A stretch of 38,574 bases of DNA, taken from positions 1 to 38,574 of the forward strand of contig JAVBOR010000040.1 in NCBI GenBank assembly GCA_031550325.1. The letters run 5' to 3'. Shown here in pieces: positions 1-8,525 of the stretch. Below the pieces are notes generated by a model. The model saw nothing but the letters and a program-made list of their open reading frames with translations, searched no databases and had not been told where the DNA came from. Numbering within the stretch: the stretch's first letter is position 1; every line of letters starts with the position of its first letter. The position numbers and the translations under genes are program-made. The DNA comes from JAVBTT01 sp031550325 (GTDB lineage: Bacteria > Bacillota > Clostridia > Oscillospirales > UBA929).

Positions 1-37
1 GGGCGACCGGTTCAAAAGCCGCAAGGCGAAGGACGAC

Positions 38-225
38 CGCCCGCGAGGACGAATGAGGCTTGACAGGCGAAAAAAATTAGAACCACAACTCTTTCACGGA
101 TTCACTCCGGGAAAGTCACCCAATGCGCGTCTTCACAAAGACGCGTTCCTGCTCCCGTTTGTGGACAAATCGAAGGTTTGTCTACAGTCTCAAGGCTCCC
201 CCGGAATAAATCCGGGGGAGCCTTG
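38..225 (+). repeat. Mosaic hairpin repeat, copy R1
   Basis: This intergenic stretch has no convincing gene and is a string of inverted repeats. It opens with a block at 38-66 that recurs at 18926-18953. Module A (89-119) surrounds the core GGATTCACTCC. Module B (125-145) is a hairpin with GCGTCTT/AAGACGC arms. Module C (157-188) pairs GACAAATC-type and GGTTTGTC arms. It ends with a perfect 15-bp hairpin at 191-225 (CAAGGCTCCCCCGGA, loop ATAAA). The terminal hairpin could terminate transcription entering from either side, since the minus-strand gene ends at 267. The outer left arm of module A is mispaired here, unlike in other copies. Positions 91-159 are identical to the last 69 bases of the window. 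Positions 1-37 hold nothing recognisable. Confidence 0.8.
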
Positions 226-266
226 TGTTTCATGCATTTAAGGCTTTTGCGGCGGTTTAATGTGCG

Positions 267-2378
267 CTAATATCGGTTGGCTGCGATGGAGACCAGCCAG
301 ATGGGCAGCCACCACAGGAACATGAAGATCAGCACATTGCCCGGCGTGATGGACAGCGCGGCCTCAGCCGTTCCCACATAGGTAAAGTAAAACATCAGCA
401 GCAGTCCGCCGATGGCCGAGAGAAGCTGGATAAACAGGTTGATCAGTGTGATTTTGTGCAGGCGCATCCCGCCGACAATGCTCTCGGCGTAAGGGCTCAG
501 GCCCTCGCGCGCCAACACGGCCATCGGTTTGGCGGGCGTCTCGCGGCCAGGGTCGCTCAGCGCGAGCCGATCCTCGATCGGCGGGTATTCCAAGGCGTCG
601 GCATTGATGCCGAACCTGTTTTTCAGCATGAGCGGGGAGATGTTAAAGTCGCGCACCGCGAGGACGGGCGTGATCTTCTGTCGCTCAAACAGGTGAAGGG
701 CGTTTTCCACGCCGTCTGCCGAGATGTAGTTAACTGCGAAGATGCCCGCGATATTCAGGTTGACCGAGACCAGAATGGCGTTTTTGATGTTCAGCTGCTG
801 CGGAAGCCGGATGCCCATGCGCAGCATAAAGGCCGAAGAGCCCAGCAACACGCGGTCGTGATCGATCTCCCCCCCGACGCCGCCGCCCTCATAGTGCTCA
901 AACGAGGTCACGCGCCGGAGGGACTCGCGCGTCTCGCGCGTCAGGTCCTGCATGACCGCAAAGAGCCCGCTGCCCGACGCCGCGAGCAGGGACGCAGCCA
1001 GCGAGGTGATGCGCTCATAGCTATACTGCCCAAAGACTTTCAGGCCGTTCAGCGTGACGGTTCCCGCGGGGAACAGATCGCCGTCGCTCACAACGGCAAA
1101 GGTGCCGGAGGAAAAAGCGCGGGCGGCCGTCCAGCCGGGAATGGCCACGCCCATGTGCGCCAGACGCTTGGCGACCTTGGCAAACGGAAGCGAAAACGCG
1201 AACAACGAGCCGAACGGCACAACGGCGGCGCTCAGCGCGGCCCACGCCCAGAAGAAATCCTCCGGACGGCCAAGCCCTAGAGAGGACGCCAGCGCGAGCA
1301 GCAGCGGCGCGAGAATCAGCAGCGGCGACAGGAAGGACATCGTGCGCTGCACGACGTCCGGCGCTTCGGTGCGCGCCACAAAGCCATGAGCCGAGCCCGG
1401 CCGCCGGGTATAGCCGTTTAGGCCGTCCCAGAGGTTTTCCTCAAGCAGGACGACGTCGGGCGACTGCGCCGCCGATGCCGCCTTATAGCTGCGCACGCGC
1501 GCTGAATACAGCAAAACCTGACCGAAGAGCGCAAACGTCACAATGCCGCCGGTGACCGCACAGTAAGGCAAATACCCCGCAAAGCCGTCAAACGCGGTGA
1601 TGGAGAGCACCTGCGCAAGCGAGGCGATGCAGTTGACGCATACAAGCGTCTCCGTGCCCGGACGAAGATGGATCATGTCCGAAAAACCCTTGGCCAGCAT
1701 GTCGACAGCGCACGCCATGACGAGAAGCATGAGAACCGCGACCAGCAGCGTGTGCCGGTAGGGGTGCGGAAAGAATAAAAGCGCGCCGGGAAGCGGCCAG
1801 CCGTACGGCTGGGCGAGGGAGAGATAACCCAGCGGAAAAAGCAAAATGAGCGCAATGAGGGCGCGTACACGCAAAGACGCCGTATACGGGCCGAGCCGCG
1901 CGGCAGCGCGCTCGGGAGGATCGTCCGATTCGGGCGGCTTGTGTCGCAGGCGCTTTTTCAGCGCGCCAAGCCTGTCCTTTTTCGGCTCCGGCGCAGGCTC
2001 CTCCTCTTGCGCGTCGCTTTCCTCGCGCACATAGGCCGAGGAGGGGGAAAACGCCTTCTCAAATGTCTCCGGCAGGCCGAAAAACACTTCCCCTACGGGC
2101 TCGTCGCTCTTCGGCGAGGGGTGTTCCTCCCGCAGATTTTGCGCGTCCCGAGCGAGCTTCTTCATGTCCTCGGTGATCTGCCTGATGCGCAGCGTGTCGT
2201 CGTCGGACGACTCGGGCGTCTCTTTCTGCGGCCGTTTCCGCGTAGTGACCGACTCATATTTATATTCAGCCATAATGGCGTCAAAGGATACGTCGTCGTT
2301 TATCTCTATATTGTCGTCTAAAAGCTCCGTAAACTCGGACAAATCGTCCTCGTCTCCAGGATTCCTACCCAAAATCAT
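267..2378 (-). CDS. Membrane protein resembling a P-type ATPase without the DKTGT motif
   Basis: The protein has 703 residues. Residues 1-165 are hydrophilic, acidic and probably disordered. Hydrophobic segments follow at about 170-190, 208-228, 245-295, 345-368, 375-400, 640-668 and 678-700. The soluble part (about 400-640) follows the order of the catalytic core of P-type ATPases: after SLPFA comes a region ending in VVSDGDLF (429-436), where VVFDKTGT would be expected. GGEIDHDRVLLGSSAFMLRMG (about 502-522) resembles their nucleotide-binding domain. The DKTGT phosphorylation motif and a CPC-type metal site are missing, so transport by phosphorylation is unlikely. This assignment rests on pattern reading, not on a search. 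The ATG follows AGAGGTG. The gene lies 45 bp after rlmB and is probably cotranscribed with it. A role as a sensor or scaffold is only a guess. Confidence 0.7.
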   Translation of the reverse strand: MILGRNPGDEDDLSEFTELLDDNIEINDDVSFDAIMAEYKYESVTTRKRPQKETPESSDDDTLRIRQITEDMKKLARDAQNLREEHPSPKSDEPVGEVFFGLPETFEKAFSPSSAYVREESDAQEEEPAPEPKKDRLGALKKRLRHKPPESDDPPERAAARLGPYTASLRVRALIALILLFPLGYLSLAQPYGWPLPGALLFFPHPYRHTLLVAVLMLLVMACAVDMLAKGFSDMIHLRPGTETLVCVNCIASLAQVLSITAFDGFAGYLPYCAVTGGIVTFALFGQVLLYSARVRSYKAASAAQSPDVVLLEENLWDGLNGYTRRPGSAHGFVARTEAPDVVQRTMSFLSPLLILAPLLLALASSLGLGRPEDFFWAWAALSAAVVPFGSLFAFSLPFAKVAKRLAHMGVAIPGWTAARAFSSGTFAVVSDGDLFPAGTVTLNGLKVFGQYSYERITSLAASLLAASGSGLFAVMQDLTRETRESLRRVTSFEHYEGGGVGGEIDHDRVLLGSSAFMLRMGIRLPQQLNIKNAILVSVNLNIAGIFAVNYISADGVENALHLFERQKITPVLAVRDFNISPLMLKNRFGINADALEYPPIEDRLALSDPGRETPAKPMAVLAREGLSPYAESIVGGMRLHKITLINLFIQLLSAIGGLLLMFYFTYVGTAEAALSITPGNVLIFMFLWWLPIWLVSIAANRY

Positions 2379-2423
2379 CTCACCTCTCTCGTTAAAAGCA
2401 GCGCAGCTGCCCGGCGGCCATGG

Positions 2424-3164
2424 TCACCGCCCGCGCGCGCGGCCTAGAGCCACCTGATACAACACAATGGCGGCGGCCGCCGACACATTCAGCGAGCCCA
2501 CCCGGCCCCACTGGGGAATGGACACCAGCACATCGCACATGTCGGCGGTCAGGCGGGCCAGCCCATAGCCCTCCGACCCCAGTACAATGGCAGTCCCGCC
2601 TGAAAAATTGGTGTCAAATACCGTTTGGGCAGCCGAGGCAGCCGTGCCGTACACCCAGATCTGCCGCTCCTTGAGCCAGCGCAAAAACGCCGGAATCCCC
2701 GGCACGCGCGCCACGGGAAGATGCTCGACGGCACCGGCGCTCGCCTTGGCAGTCACGGCAGAAAGCCCCGCGCTGCGCCGCTTGGGAATGACTACACCAT
2801 GCGCGCCTGCCGCTTCGGCGCAGCGGATGATCGCGCCCAAATTGCGCTCATCCTCCACCCCGTCGCAGACAACCAGAAACAGCGGCTGTCCCAGCGCCTC
2901 GGCGCGCGCCAAAATATCCTCGGGCTGGGCGTACGCGCGCGCTGCCATCGTGGCCAGCACCCCCTGGTGCGCGCCTGTTTCACTCAGCGCGTCCAGCCGG
3001 GGACGGTCACATTCAATCACCACGGCGCCCGCGTCTTTGGCCAGTTTGACCAGCGGGCCCATGCCCTCGGCGCTGGAGAGGACATACAGCCTGTCCACCG
3101 CCCGCCCGGCCAAAAGGGCCTCTTTGACGGCGCGGCGTCCCTCCACACGGGTTTGTTCACTCAA
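2424..3164 (-). CDS. rlmB: 23S rRNA (guanosine-2'-O)-methyltransferase RlmB, TrmH/SpoU family
   Basis: This SpoU-family enzyme is expected to 2'-O-methylate a guanosine in the peptidyl-transferase region of 23S rRNA (G2251 in E. coli) using S-adenosylmethionine. The 246-residue length is typical. The N-terminal EGRRAVKEALLAG segment matches the substrate-binding domain. The knotted SPOUT domain has DGVEDERNLGAIIRCAEAAG (motif 1), VLGSEGYGL (motif 2) and IPQWGRVGSLNVSAAAAIVL (motif 3). The chosen start is TTG at 3164, about 11 bases after AGGAGA, and no ATG fits upstream. A promoter lies just upstream. Some relatives in this family modify tRNA instead, so the exact target base is inferred. Confidence 0.92.
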   Translation of the reverse strand: MSEQTRVEGRRAVKEALLAGRAVDRLYVLSSAEGMGPLVKLAKDAGAVVIECDRPRLDALSETGAHQGVLATMAARAYAQPEDILARAEALGQPLFLVVCDGVEDERNLGAIIRCAEAAGAHGVVIPKRRSAGLSAVTAKASAGAVEHLPVARVPGIPAFLRWLKERQIWVYGTAASAAQTVFDTNFSGGTAIVLGSEGYGLARLTADMCDVLVSIPQWGRVGSLNVSAAAAIVLYQVALGRARGR

Positions 3165-3197
3165 ATTGCGGTCACTCTCCTCTTTTTAAACCCCTAC

Positions 3198-3225
3198 AGT
3201 ATATCACAGTTGGCGCCCGAAGCAA
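3198..3225 (-). promoter_or_regulatory. Predicted sigma-A promoter for rlmB
   Basis: On the minus strand, TTGCTT (3220-3225) and TATACT (3198-3203) are separated by 16 bases. A TG one base before the -10 box gives an extended -10. It lies in the 73-bp gap after the flippase gene and drives rlmB and the following gene. Confidence 0.65.
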
Positions 3226-3237
3226 AGTGCGGACAGC

Positions 3238-4779
3238 TTAGGATCGGTGCCGCCGGAATTTTGCCAACACCGGCGCCAGCACGCTACGCGCCGCACCCCA
3301 AATATACTGAAACTCCTTTGTTTTGTGAAACAGAAGAAAAAACAGCGCGTTGGGCACAATGACACACAGGGCAGCCATCCCCAAGAAACCCGGCCAGCTT
3401 AGCGGAAACAGCGAGCACAGCGCGTAGAGCCCAGCGCCGCAAACAGAGATCACCGCCAGGGAGCGCAGATATTTCAGATAGTACCGCGCCGGCCCGGTCT
3501 GGAAGGCGTATTTGTGAATCATCCACGGGTCAAACCACCAGGTGGAGACCATGCGGCTGATGACTGTGGCGAGCAAAACGCCGAAAATACCCCAGAAATG
3601 CACAAACAAAACAGAGAGAACCACGTTGATCAACGCGCTGATGAGCGCGCGGTACCGGCCCTGCCAAAACAACCCACAGCCGTCCTTAAACGCGATAACC
3701 GCCTGCTGCAGGCCTGCCGTGAGCATATTCAGCGCAATGACGAGCGTCGTGCCGAAGTCCAGCAGATAGCTCTTGCCGATCCAGAGCGTGATAAACGGGT
3801 TGACCAGAACCCAAAAGCAGATGCCACAGAATCCGTACAGCCAGAAATTCAGAAAATTGAGGCATTCAAAGATGAAGTGCTTCTTTTGGGGGGACTCCGT
3901 GGCGTCGAGATTGCCGATGCTCGCGGTAAACCCTCCGAAGATTCTTTCCAGAAAGACCGTGACGCTCGAGATGATCAGCAGATAGTTGGAGTATAATCCG
4001 ACAACCGCAAGGCCGATAAAGGTCGAAAGCACAATGTTGTCGGTGGTGTTCAGAACAATGCCGCTGATCTTGTACATGAAAAGGCCGTATACGTTCTTTA
4101 CGATGCCCTTCCGCTCGACCTTTGAGAGCTTTTCAGCCGGCGGCTCCAGGATATAGGGATACATTTTTCCGGCCTTTCTGGCCACAAACAGGTTGCTCAG
4201 CGCGCTGATGAGGATCTGCGCCGCCAGATACAGCTCGAAGTTGTGAAAGAAAAGCAAAATGACGATGTCGGATATCGTGGTCGCCACGGTCGTCGCGTAG
4301 GTGTAGGGCGCAAGGACGTAGCTCTTTTGGTCTGCCGAGATGATCGCGCGGCGATAGGCAAAAAACCAGTAGCTGAGCACCGAGCGCAAAACATACAGCA
4401 AAAAAATCAGCGTGATGTTGACGTCCGGCGGCGCGTCCTTGATGATGTAAGGAAGCAGAGGAACCGCGCAGACGCCCAAGACCAGAATGACCAGTCCGAT
4501 CACGCGGTAGGCAGTCTTGTACAGATGGAGCAGCGCCTGAACCTTCGCGGTGTCCCGCTGCGCGAGCGGCTTGTACATGCTGTATACAATGGCCGAGCCA
4601 AAGCCGAGTTCGGACAGCGACAGCACCATGAGGATGCTTGTAAAGAGTCCCGACAGACCGAGATACTGGCTGCCGAGCGCGTAGATAAACACAGAGCGGC
4701 TGACAAAGCTGAACAAAAGTGTGAGCACATGTCCCAGCACGCCGACAGAGGCGTTCTTTAGCGAGTTTTGCGTTCTCAT
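3238..4779 (-). CDS. Polysaccharide flippase (Wzx/PST-like, MATE-type superfamily)
   Basis: The 513-residue integral membrane protein has about 12-14 hydrophobic segments and little soluble sequence, as in Wzx/RfbX and PST exporters that flip lipid-linked oligosaccharides across the cytoplasmic membrane. The N-terminus (NASVGVLGHVLTLLFSFVSR) and the GLYSNYLLI segment are typical of this family in Gram-positive bacteria. Its ATG overlaps the stop of the upstream glycerophosphotransferase gene in an ATGA, with GGAGGG eight bases before it, so the two are translationally coupled. The neighbouring genes suggest its substrate is the polymer made by the transferase fusion and nucleotidyltransferase upstream. 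The exact substrate cannot be read from sequence. Confidence 0.88.
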   Translation of the reverse strand: MRTQNSLKNASVGVLGHVLTLLFSFVSRSVFIYALGSQYLGLSGLFTSILMVLSLSELGFGSAIVYSMYKPLAQRDTAKVQALLHLYKTAYRVIGLVILVLGVCAVPLLPYIIKDAPPDVNITLIFLLYVLRSVLSYWFFAYRRAIISADQKSYVLAPYTYATTVATTISDIVILLFFHNFELYLAAQILISALSNLFVARKAGKMYPYILEPPAEKLSKVERKGIVKNVYGLFMYKISGIVLNTTDNIVLSTFIGLAVVGLYSNYLLIISSVTVFLERIFGGFTASIGNLDATESPQKKHFIFECLNFLNFWLYGFCGICFWVLVNPFITLWIGKSYLLDFGTTLVIALNMLTAGLQQAVIAFKDGCGLFWQGRYRALISALINVVLSVLFVHFWGIFGVLLATVISRMVSTWWFDPWMIHKYAFQTGPARYYLKYLRSLAVISVCGAGLYALCSLFPLSWPGFLGMAALCVIVPNALFFLLFHKTKEFQYIWGAARSVLAPVLAKFRRHRS

Positions 4780-6638
4780 GAACAGCCCTCCTCCGGCGGC
4801 AGCTTCATGAGCGCGCGCGTGAAGGCGCGCACATTTCGGCCATAGGCGCCAGGGCCGGCGTCAAGCTCGGCGGCGAGTTCGGCCACGCGCTCGTCAAGCG
4901 GCCCGGCAGCCACCGCGCGGAGCAGTTCGCCGAGCTCATCGGCGCTCTGCAGCACGGGGAGCAGCGGTCTGGCCTTGGCCAGAAGAGACTGCGACCAGAT
5001 GCGCTCGTCTGAAAACGGGCTCAAAACGAGCTTGCATTTGGCCAGAATTGCGAGTTCTGCCATGGAGGAGTAGTCGCAGAGAACGACGTCGGCCGCGGCG
5101 AGATAGGGGATGGCGCTTTGCGAGGGCTGGCGGACCAGAAAGCCGTTTTGGCTCTGCTCGTCCACAAATTGCCCGAGCGGCTCCAGATCCTCGCGATAGC
5201 GCCCATACTCGCGCGGATGTATGGACAGTGCAAAGCGGTACCCCTCGGGCATGAGGGCAGCAGCCGCCCGGACAAGCTCCTTGCCGAGCGTGTGAAACAG
5301 GCTCGTATCGTTCCAGGAGCCGAAAATCACGACAAAGGTCTCGTCGGGGCGCACGCCGAGCGCCTGCCGATGGGCGTCGCGGTGCCCAAGCGCCTCCCGG
5401 ATTGCATCTGCATCTTTGCAGCCGACGAAGCGCACGGCCCGCGCATAGACAGGGTTCTTGCCCATGTACGCCGCGATGCGGCGGTTGGGCTCAAACATCA
5501 TCTCGTGACGGCACGGGTTTCCGGAGCCATAGACGTAGGTGTGCGTTCCGCCGTCATAGCTGATCAGATGTTGCCCGTGGTTGACGTAGAGGGTCGGAAT
5601 ACGTCCGAGGTGGATCTGCGGCGCACCCTTAAACGGCGTGATGCCGACGATGTCGGCATTCACGGCCAGATCCCAGATCCCGACAAGCGCCTGACGGGCG
5701 CTCACCTCGCGGATCGATGTGCCGGCAACAAGCGCCGAAACGCGCTCGGGCGTCGCGCCGGCAGCCGGGGGATAAAACAGCGAGAACTGTAACGCGGGAT
5801 CGCCGCGCATCTGCTCATAATAATCCCTCAGATGCGGCTCCATGGTGGGAGCTACGCATATCAGCAGGCAATGCCGCCTTTTGCGCATGCGCCGGCGTAT
5901 GCGCAAAAGGCCAAGACGGTAATAAAGGTGCGTGAGCAGCCCACGGGCCGCGAGGCCGAAACCCGGACGGTTCCCGCCCTGCGAGCGTGGGGGAAAGAGC
6001 GCATGGAATGCGCGAAAGAAAAGCCGCATGCGCCCGTCCGACCGAAAGGTCAGCATACATCGCAGCAGGGACAGGCGGAACCGGACGGCGCAGCGCCGGT
6101 TGGAGGACTTGCGTCCATCGAGTGTTTTGCGCAGAATGACGCTGTAGTACTTCGTGCTCCGCCACGAGGTGGCGTCCACATGCTGAAAGCCCCATGCCCT
6201 GTACATGCCGCGCAGTCTATGCGCGCCCAAAGCCGTGTCCAGGACAATGGCCTGTCCGCCGGCGCTCTCTGTGCGCCGGACGACCTCCTCAAACAGTTTT
6301 TTCCCGATCTTCAGCCCTTGAAAATCGGGATCTACGGCAAACTGAAAGAAAGAGGCGTAGGTTTCGGGCCGGTACCAAAAGCCCGGGGACTTGTCGGTGT
6401 GGAGAAAATAGGTGACGGTGCCGACCAGACGGTCGCCCAAAAACGCCGTCAGGCAAACGCCGCCGCCCATGCGTTCGCGCGTGACCTGCGCCGACTGCGT
6501 CGCGGCGGAAAAAGCAATGCCCTTCTCCAGCCAGGGGGCGTACGCCTTGTGGAGCAGCTGCGTGATCTGCTCCAGGCCGACCGATTCGGGCAGCTCGGTG
6601 ATTCGGATGGCCACGTCCGCCTGTACGTTATCGTCCAA
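4776..6638 (-). CDS. GNAT acetyltransferase fused to a CDP-glycerol glycerophosphotransferase-like domain
   Basis: The reading frame extends further upstream, but that part overlaps the nucleotidyltransferase gene out of frame. TTG at 6638, six bases after GGAGG, is the best start and gives 620 residues. Residues about 8-173 are a GNAT domain, with the acetyl-CoA loop FQGLKIGKK at 106-114. A basic linker follows. Residues about 255-615 resemble TagB/TagF-type poly(glycerol phosphate) transferases: HGQ (354-356), a FGSWND strand, IHP (473-475) and DYSSMAE (522-528). The protein would therefore acylate and transfer in one polypeptide during synthesis of a wall or capsular polymer. The gene overlaps its neighbours on both sides (11 and 4 bases), which indicates an operon. 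Donor and acceptor are unknown. Confidence 0.8.
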   Translation of the reverse strand: MDDNVQADVAIRITELPESVGLEQITQLLHKAYAPWLEKGIAFSAATQSAQVTRERMGGGVCLTAFLGDRLVGTVTYFLHTDKSPGFWYRPETYASFFQFAVDPDFQGLKIGKKLFEEVVRRTESAGGQAIVLDTALGAHRLRGMYRAWGFQHVDATSWRSTKYYSVILRKTLDGRKSSNRRCAVRFRLSLLRCMLTFRSDGRMRLFFRAFHALFPPRSQGGNRPGFGLAARGLLTHLYYRLGLLRIRRRMRKRRHCLLICVAPTMEPHLRDYYEQMRGDPALQFSLFYPPAAGATPERVSALVAGTSIREVSARQALVGIWDLAVNADIVGITPFKGAPQIHLGRIPTLYVNHGQHLISYDGGTHTYVYGSGNPCRHEMMFEPNRRIAAYMGKNPVYARAVRFVGCKDADAIREALGHRDAHRQALGVRPDETFVVIFGSWNDTSLFHTLGKELVRAAAALMPEGYRFALSIHPREYGRYREDLEPLGQFVDEQSQNGFLVRQPSQSAIPYLAAADVVLCDYSSMAELAILAKCKLVLSPFSDERIWSQSLLAKARPLLPVLQSADELGELLRAVAAGPLDERVAELAAELDAGPGAYGRNVRAFTRALMKLPPEEGCS

Positions 6639-7371
6639 ACTTCGCCTCCGCCCTTTCCAGATCGTGAATGTCGTCAATTTCACACCAGTGGTCTGCGGAG
6701 ATGTCCACCATTTTAATCTCGTCGAGTCCGTAATAGACAAGACTGCCGAGCACAAGCTCATAGTAGCTGTTGACCCCCTGCGTGCGAATAAAGGTCTGTG
6801 TTGCGGGAAAGAGCTTGCCCTCGATAAACTCCCTGGAAAACGTGTACACGTTGACGGTCTTGTAGGCGTCTTCATACGAAAAGTTTTCGTCCTGGCGGCT
6901 CTTCACAGTCAGGGCGGTCACGCGCCCTGAGGGGTCGGCGTGAATGGCCGTGCCGTCCATCGTGGCGCGGTCAAAGCGGCTGACCAGAATATTGCAGTCG
7001 GCCTTTCCGGCGCCAAGCATCGTGGTGATCAGCGTTTCATCGTAGAACAGATCGCATTCGAGCAGCATGACGTCGTCGCGCACATAGGGCCGGGCCAGGT
7101 AAAAGGAATACACATTGTTGGTCTGGTTAAACACCGGGTTCTCCACATAGGTAATGGCCATATTTTCAAAGCGATGGCCGATGGCCGAGACAATCTGGTC
7201 CTTCTTGTCCCCCACAACCAAAATCACCTCGTCAATGCCCTTATTTGACAAAAGATTCAGCGCACCCAGCAAAAGCGGCGTACCATGAACCGGGACAAGT
7301 GCCTTGGGAACTGTATCCGTCAGCGGGCGGAGCCGCTTCCCCAGCCCGGCGGCCAGAATAATTGCCTGCAT
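6628..7371 (-). CDS. Nucleotidyltransferase, LicC/phosphocholine cytidylyltransferase-like
   Basis: The 247-residue protein opens with the NTP-transferase signature LAAGLGKRLRPLTDTVPKAL (residues 6-25), which binds the nucleotide. NQTNNVYSF and the ECDLF acidic metal site match the LicC-like group, which activates choline phosphate or related small phosphates with CTP. The C-terminal ADHWCEIDDIHDLERA is the usual ending of that group. ATG at 7371 is chosen because GGGAGG precedes it and the signature starts right there; the longer open frame upstream has no supporting features. It sits 49 bp after mtnA and overlaps the transferase fusion. It probably supplies an activated head group for that polymer. 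A sugar-1-phosphate substrate is also possible. Confidence 0.82.
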   Translation of the reverse strand: MQAIILAAGLGKRLRPLTDTVPKALVPVHGTPLLLGALNLLSNKGIDEVILVVGDKKDQIVSAIGHRFENMAITYVENPVFNQTNNVYSFYLARPYVRDDVMLLECDLFYDETLITTMLGAGKADCNILVSRFDRATMDGTAIHADPSGRVTALTVKSRQDENFSYEDAYKTVNVYTFSREFIEGKLFPATQTFIRTQGVNSYYELVLGSLVYYGLDEIKMVDISADHWCEIDDIHDLERAEAKFGR

Positions 7372-7420
7372 GATCGTCCCTCCCAGAGTGTGGTTTTGAG
7401 GAAATGCCTCATCTTTCAGT

Positions 7421-8506
7421 TTACGCTTTTTTCCGGATTTTGTCAATGTCGGTCGGCTCGCCGAGGGGCTGAAACAGCGGCCGGAGCGACTGCTCAAACG
7501 GGGGATATACAAGGCCGCGCTCGGTCACAAACGCCGTAATGAGATCATGCGGCGTAACGTCAAACGCGGGATTATAGACGTGCACACCCTCGGGCGCCAT
7601 GCGGGAGGCATACCACAACTCGGTGACCTCGGCTGCCGGGCGCTGCTCGATCTGGATCGCCGCTCCGTCGGGCGTAGCGCTGTCCAGCGTGGAACAGGGC
7701 GCGCAGACGTAAAACGGGATGCCATAGTGTTTGGCCAAAATGGCCACGCCGCTCGTGCCGATCTTGTTGGCCGTGTCCCCGTTGGCTGCCACGCGGTCGC
7801 AGCCAACAAAGCACGCGTCGACGAGCCCAGAGGCCATCACGGTCGAGGCCATGCTGTCGCAGATCAGCGTGGTGTCAATCGAGGCGCGCGTCAACTCCCA
7901 GGCCGTGAGGCGCGCGCCCTGCAAAAGGGGCCGCGTCTCGTCGGCAAACACGCGGATGTGCAGGCCGGCCTCGTGGGCCGTGTAAATCGGCGCCAGCGCC
8001 GTGCCGTATCGCACCGTCGCCAGCGAGCCCGCGTTACAGTGCGTCAGCACACCCATGCCGTCGCGCAGCAGCGCCAGTCCATGGCGTCCGATCGCGCGGC
8101 AGACGTCCTCGTCCTCCCGCGCCAACGCGGTGGCGCACTCCAGAAGGGCCGCGCGGGCAGCCCGCACGCTGGCCGCTCCGTCCAGCCGGGCGGTCATTTT
8201 GTCAAGGGCGCCGAACAGGTTCACGGCGGTCGGGCGGGCCGAGGCCAGTATGCCGCGCGCTTCCATGACGTCTGCCCGGAACTGCTCGGGCGTTTGGGCG
8301 GCGCTCTGCTCGGCCGCAAGGCACAGCCCGAAGGCAGCAGCGACCCCAATGGCCGGCGCGCCGCGCACGCGTAGCGCCGCGATGGCCTCGCGCACCTGCT
8401 CCACCGAGACAAGACGCAAGTACTGCAGGCTGAGCGGGAGAAGCGTCTGGTCAATGATCTCGACGGCGCCGTCCTTGTAGCGAACCGTCTCGGGAAATTG
8501 AAGCAT
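7421..8506 (-). CDS. mtnA: S-methyl-5-thioribose-1-phosphate isomerase
   Basis: MtnA converts 5-methylthioribose-1-phosphate to methylthioribulose-1-phosphate in the methionine salvage pathway. The 361-residue length fits. Motifs include RGAPAIGVAAAFGL, THCNAGSLATVRYGTALAPI with the catalytic cysteine, SMASTVMASGLVD, and GCDRVAANGDTANKIGT with the catalytic aspartate. The start is ATG at 8506, after AAGGGG. No other salvage gene lies in the window, and the gene sits between prmA and the surface-polymer genes, 19 bp after prmA. Some relatives act on ribose-1-phosphate or 5-deoxyribose-1-phosphate, so the substrate is inferred from close motif agreement. Confidence 0.92.
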   Translation of the reverse strand: MLQFPETVRYKDGAVEIIDQTLLPLSLQYLRLVSVEQVREAIAALRVRGAPAIGVAAAFGLCLAAEQSAAQTPEQFRADVMEARGILASARPTAVNLFGALDKMTARLDGAASVRAARAALLECATALAREDEDVCRAIGRHGLALLRDGMGVLTHCNAGSLATVRYGTALAPIYTAHEAGLHIRVFADETRPLLQGARLTAWELTRASIDTTLICDSMASTVMASGLVDACFVGCDRVAANGDTANKIGTSGVAILAKHYGIPFYVCAPCSTLDSATPDGAAIQIEQRPAAEVTELWYASRMAPEGVHVYNPAFDVTPHDLITAFVTERGLVYPPFEQSLRPLFQPLGEPTDIDKIRKKA

Positions 8507-8525
8507 GCTTTTCACCCCTTCGTCG

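Noticed and set aside
53..241. 62-codon open frame in repeat R1
   Set aside because: It runs through hairpins that are repeated elsewhere with frame-breaking changes, so the sequence is not maintained as protein.
456..1280. Plus-strand open frame opposite the P-type ATPase-like gene
   Set aside because: No binding site, no hydrophobic or domain pattern, and the opposite frame is clearly a membrane protein.
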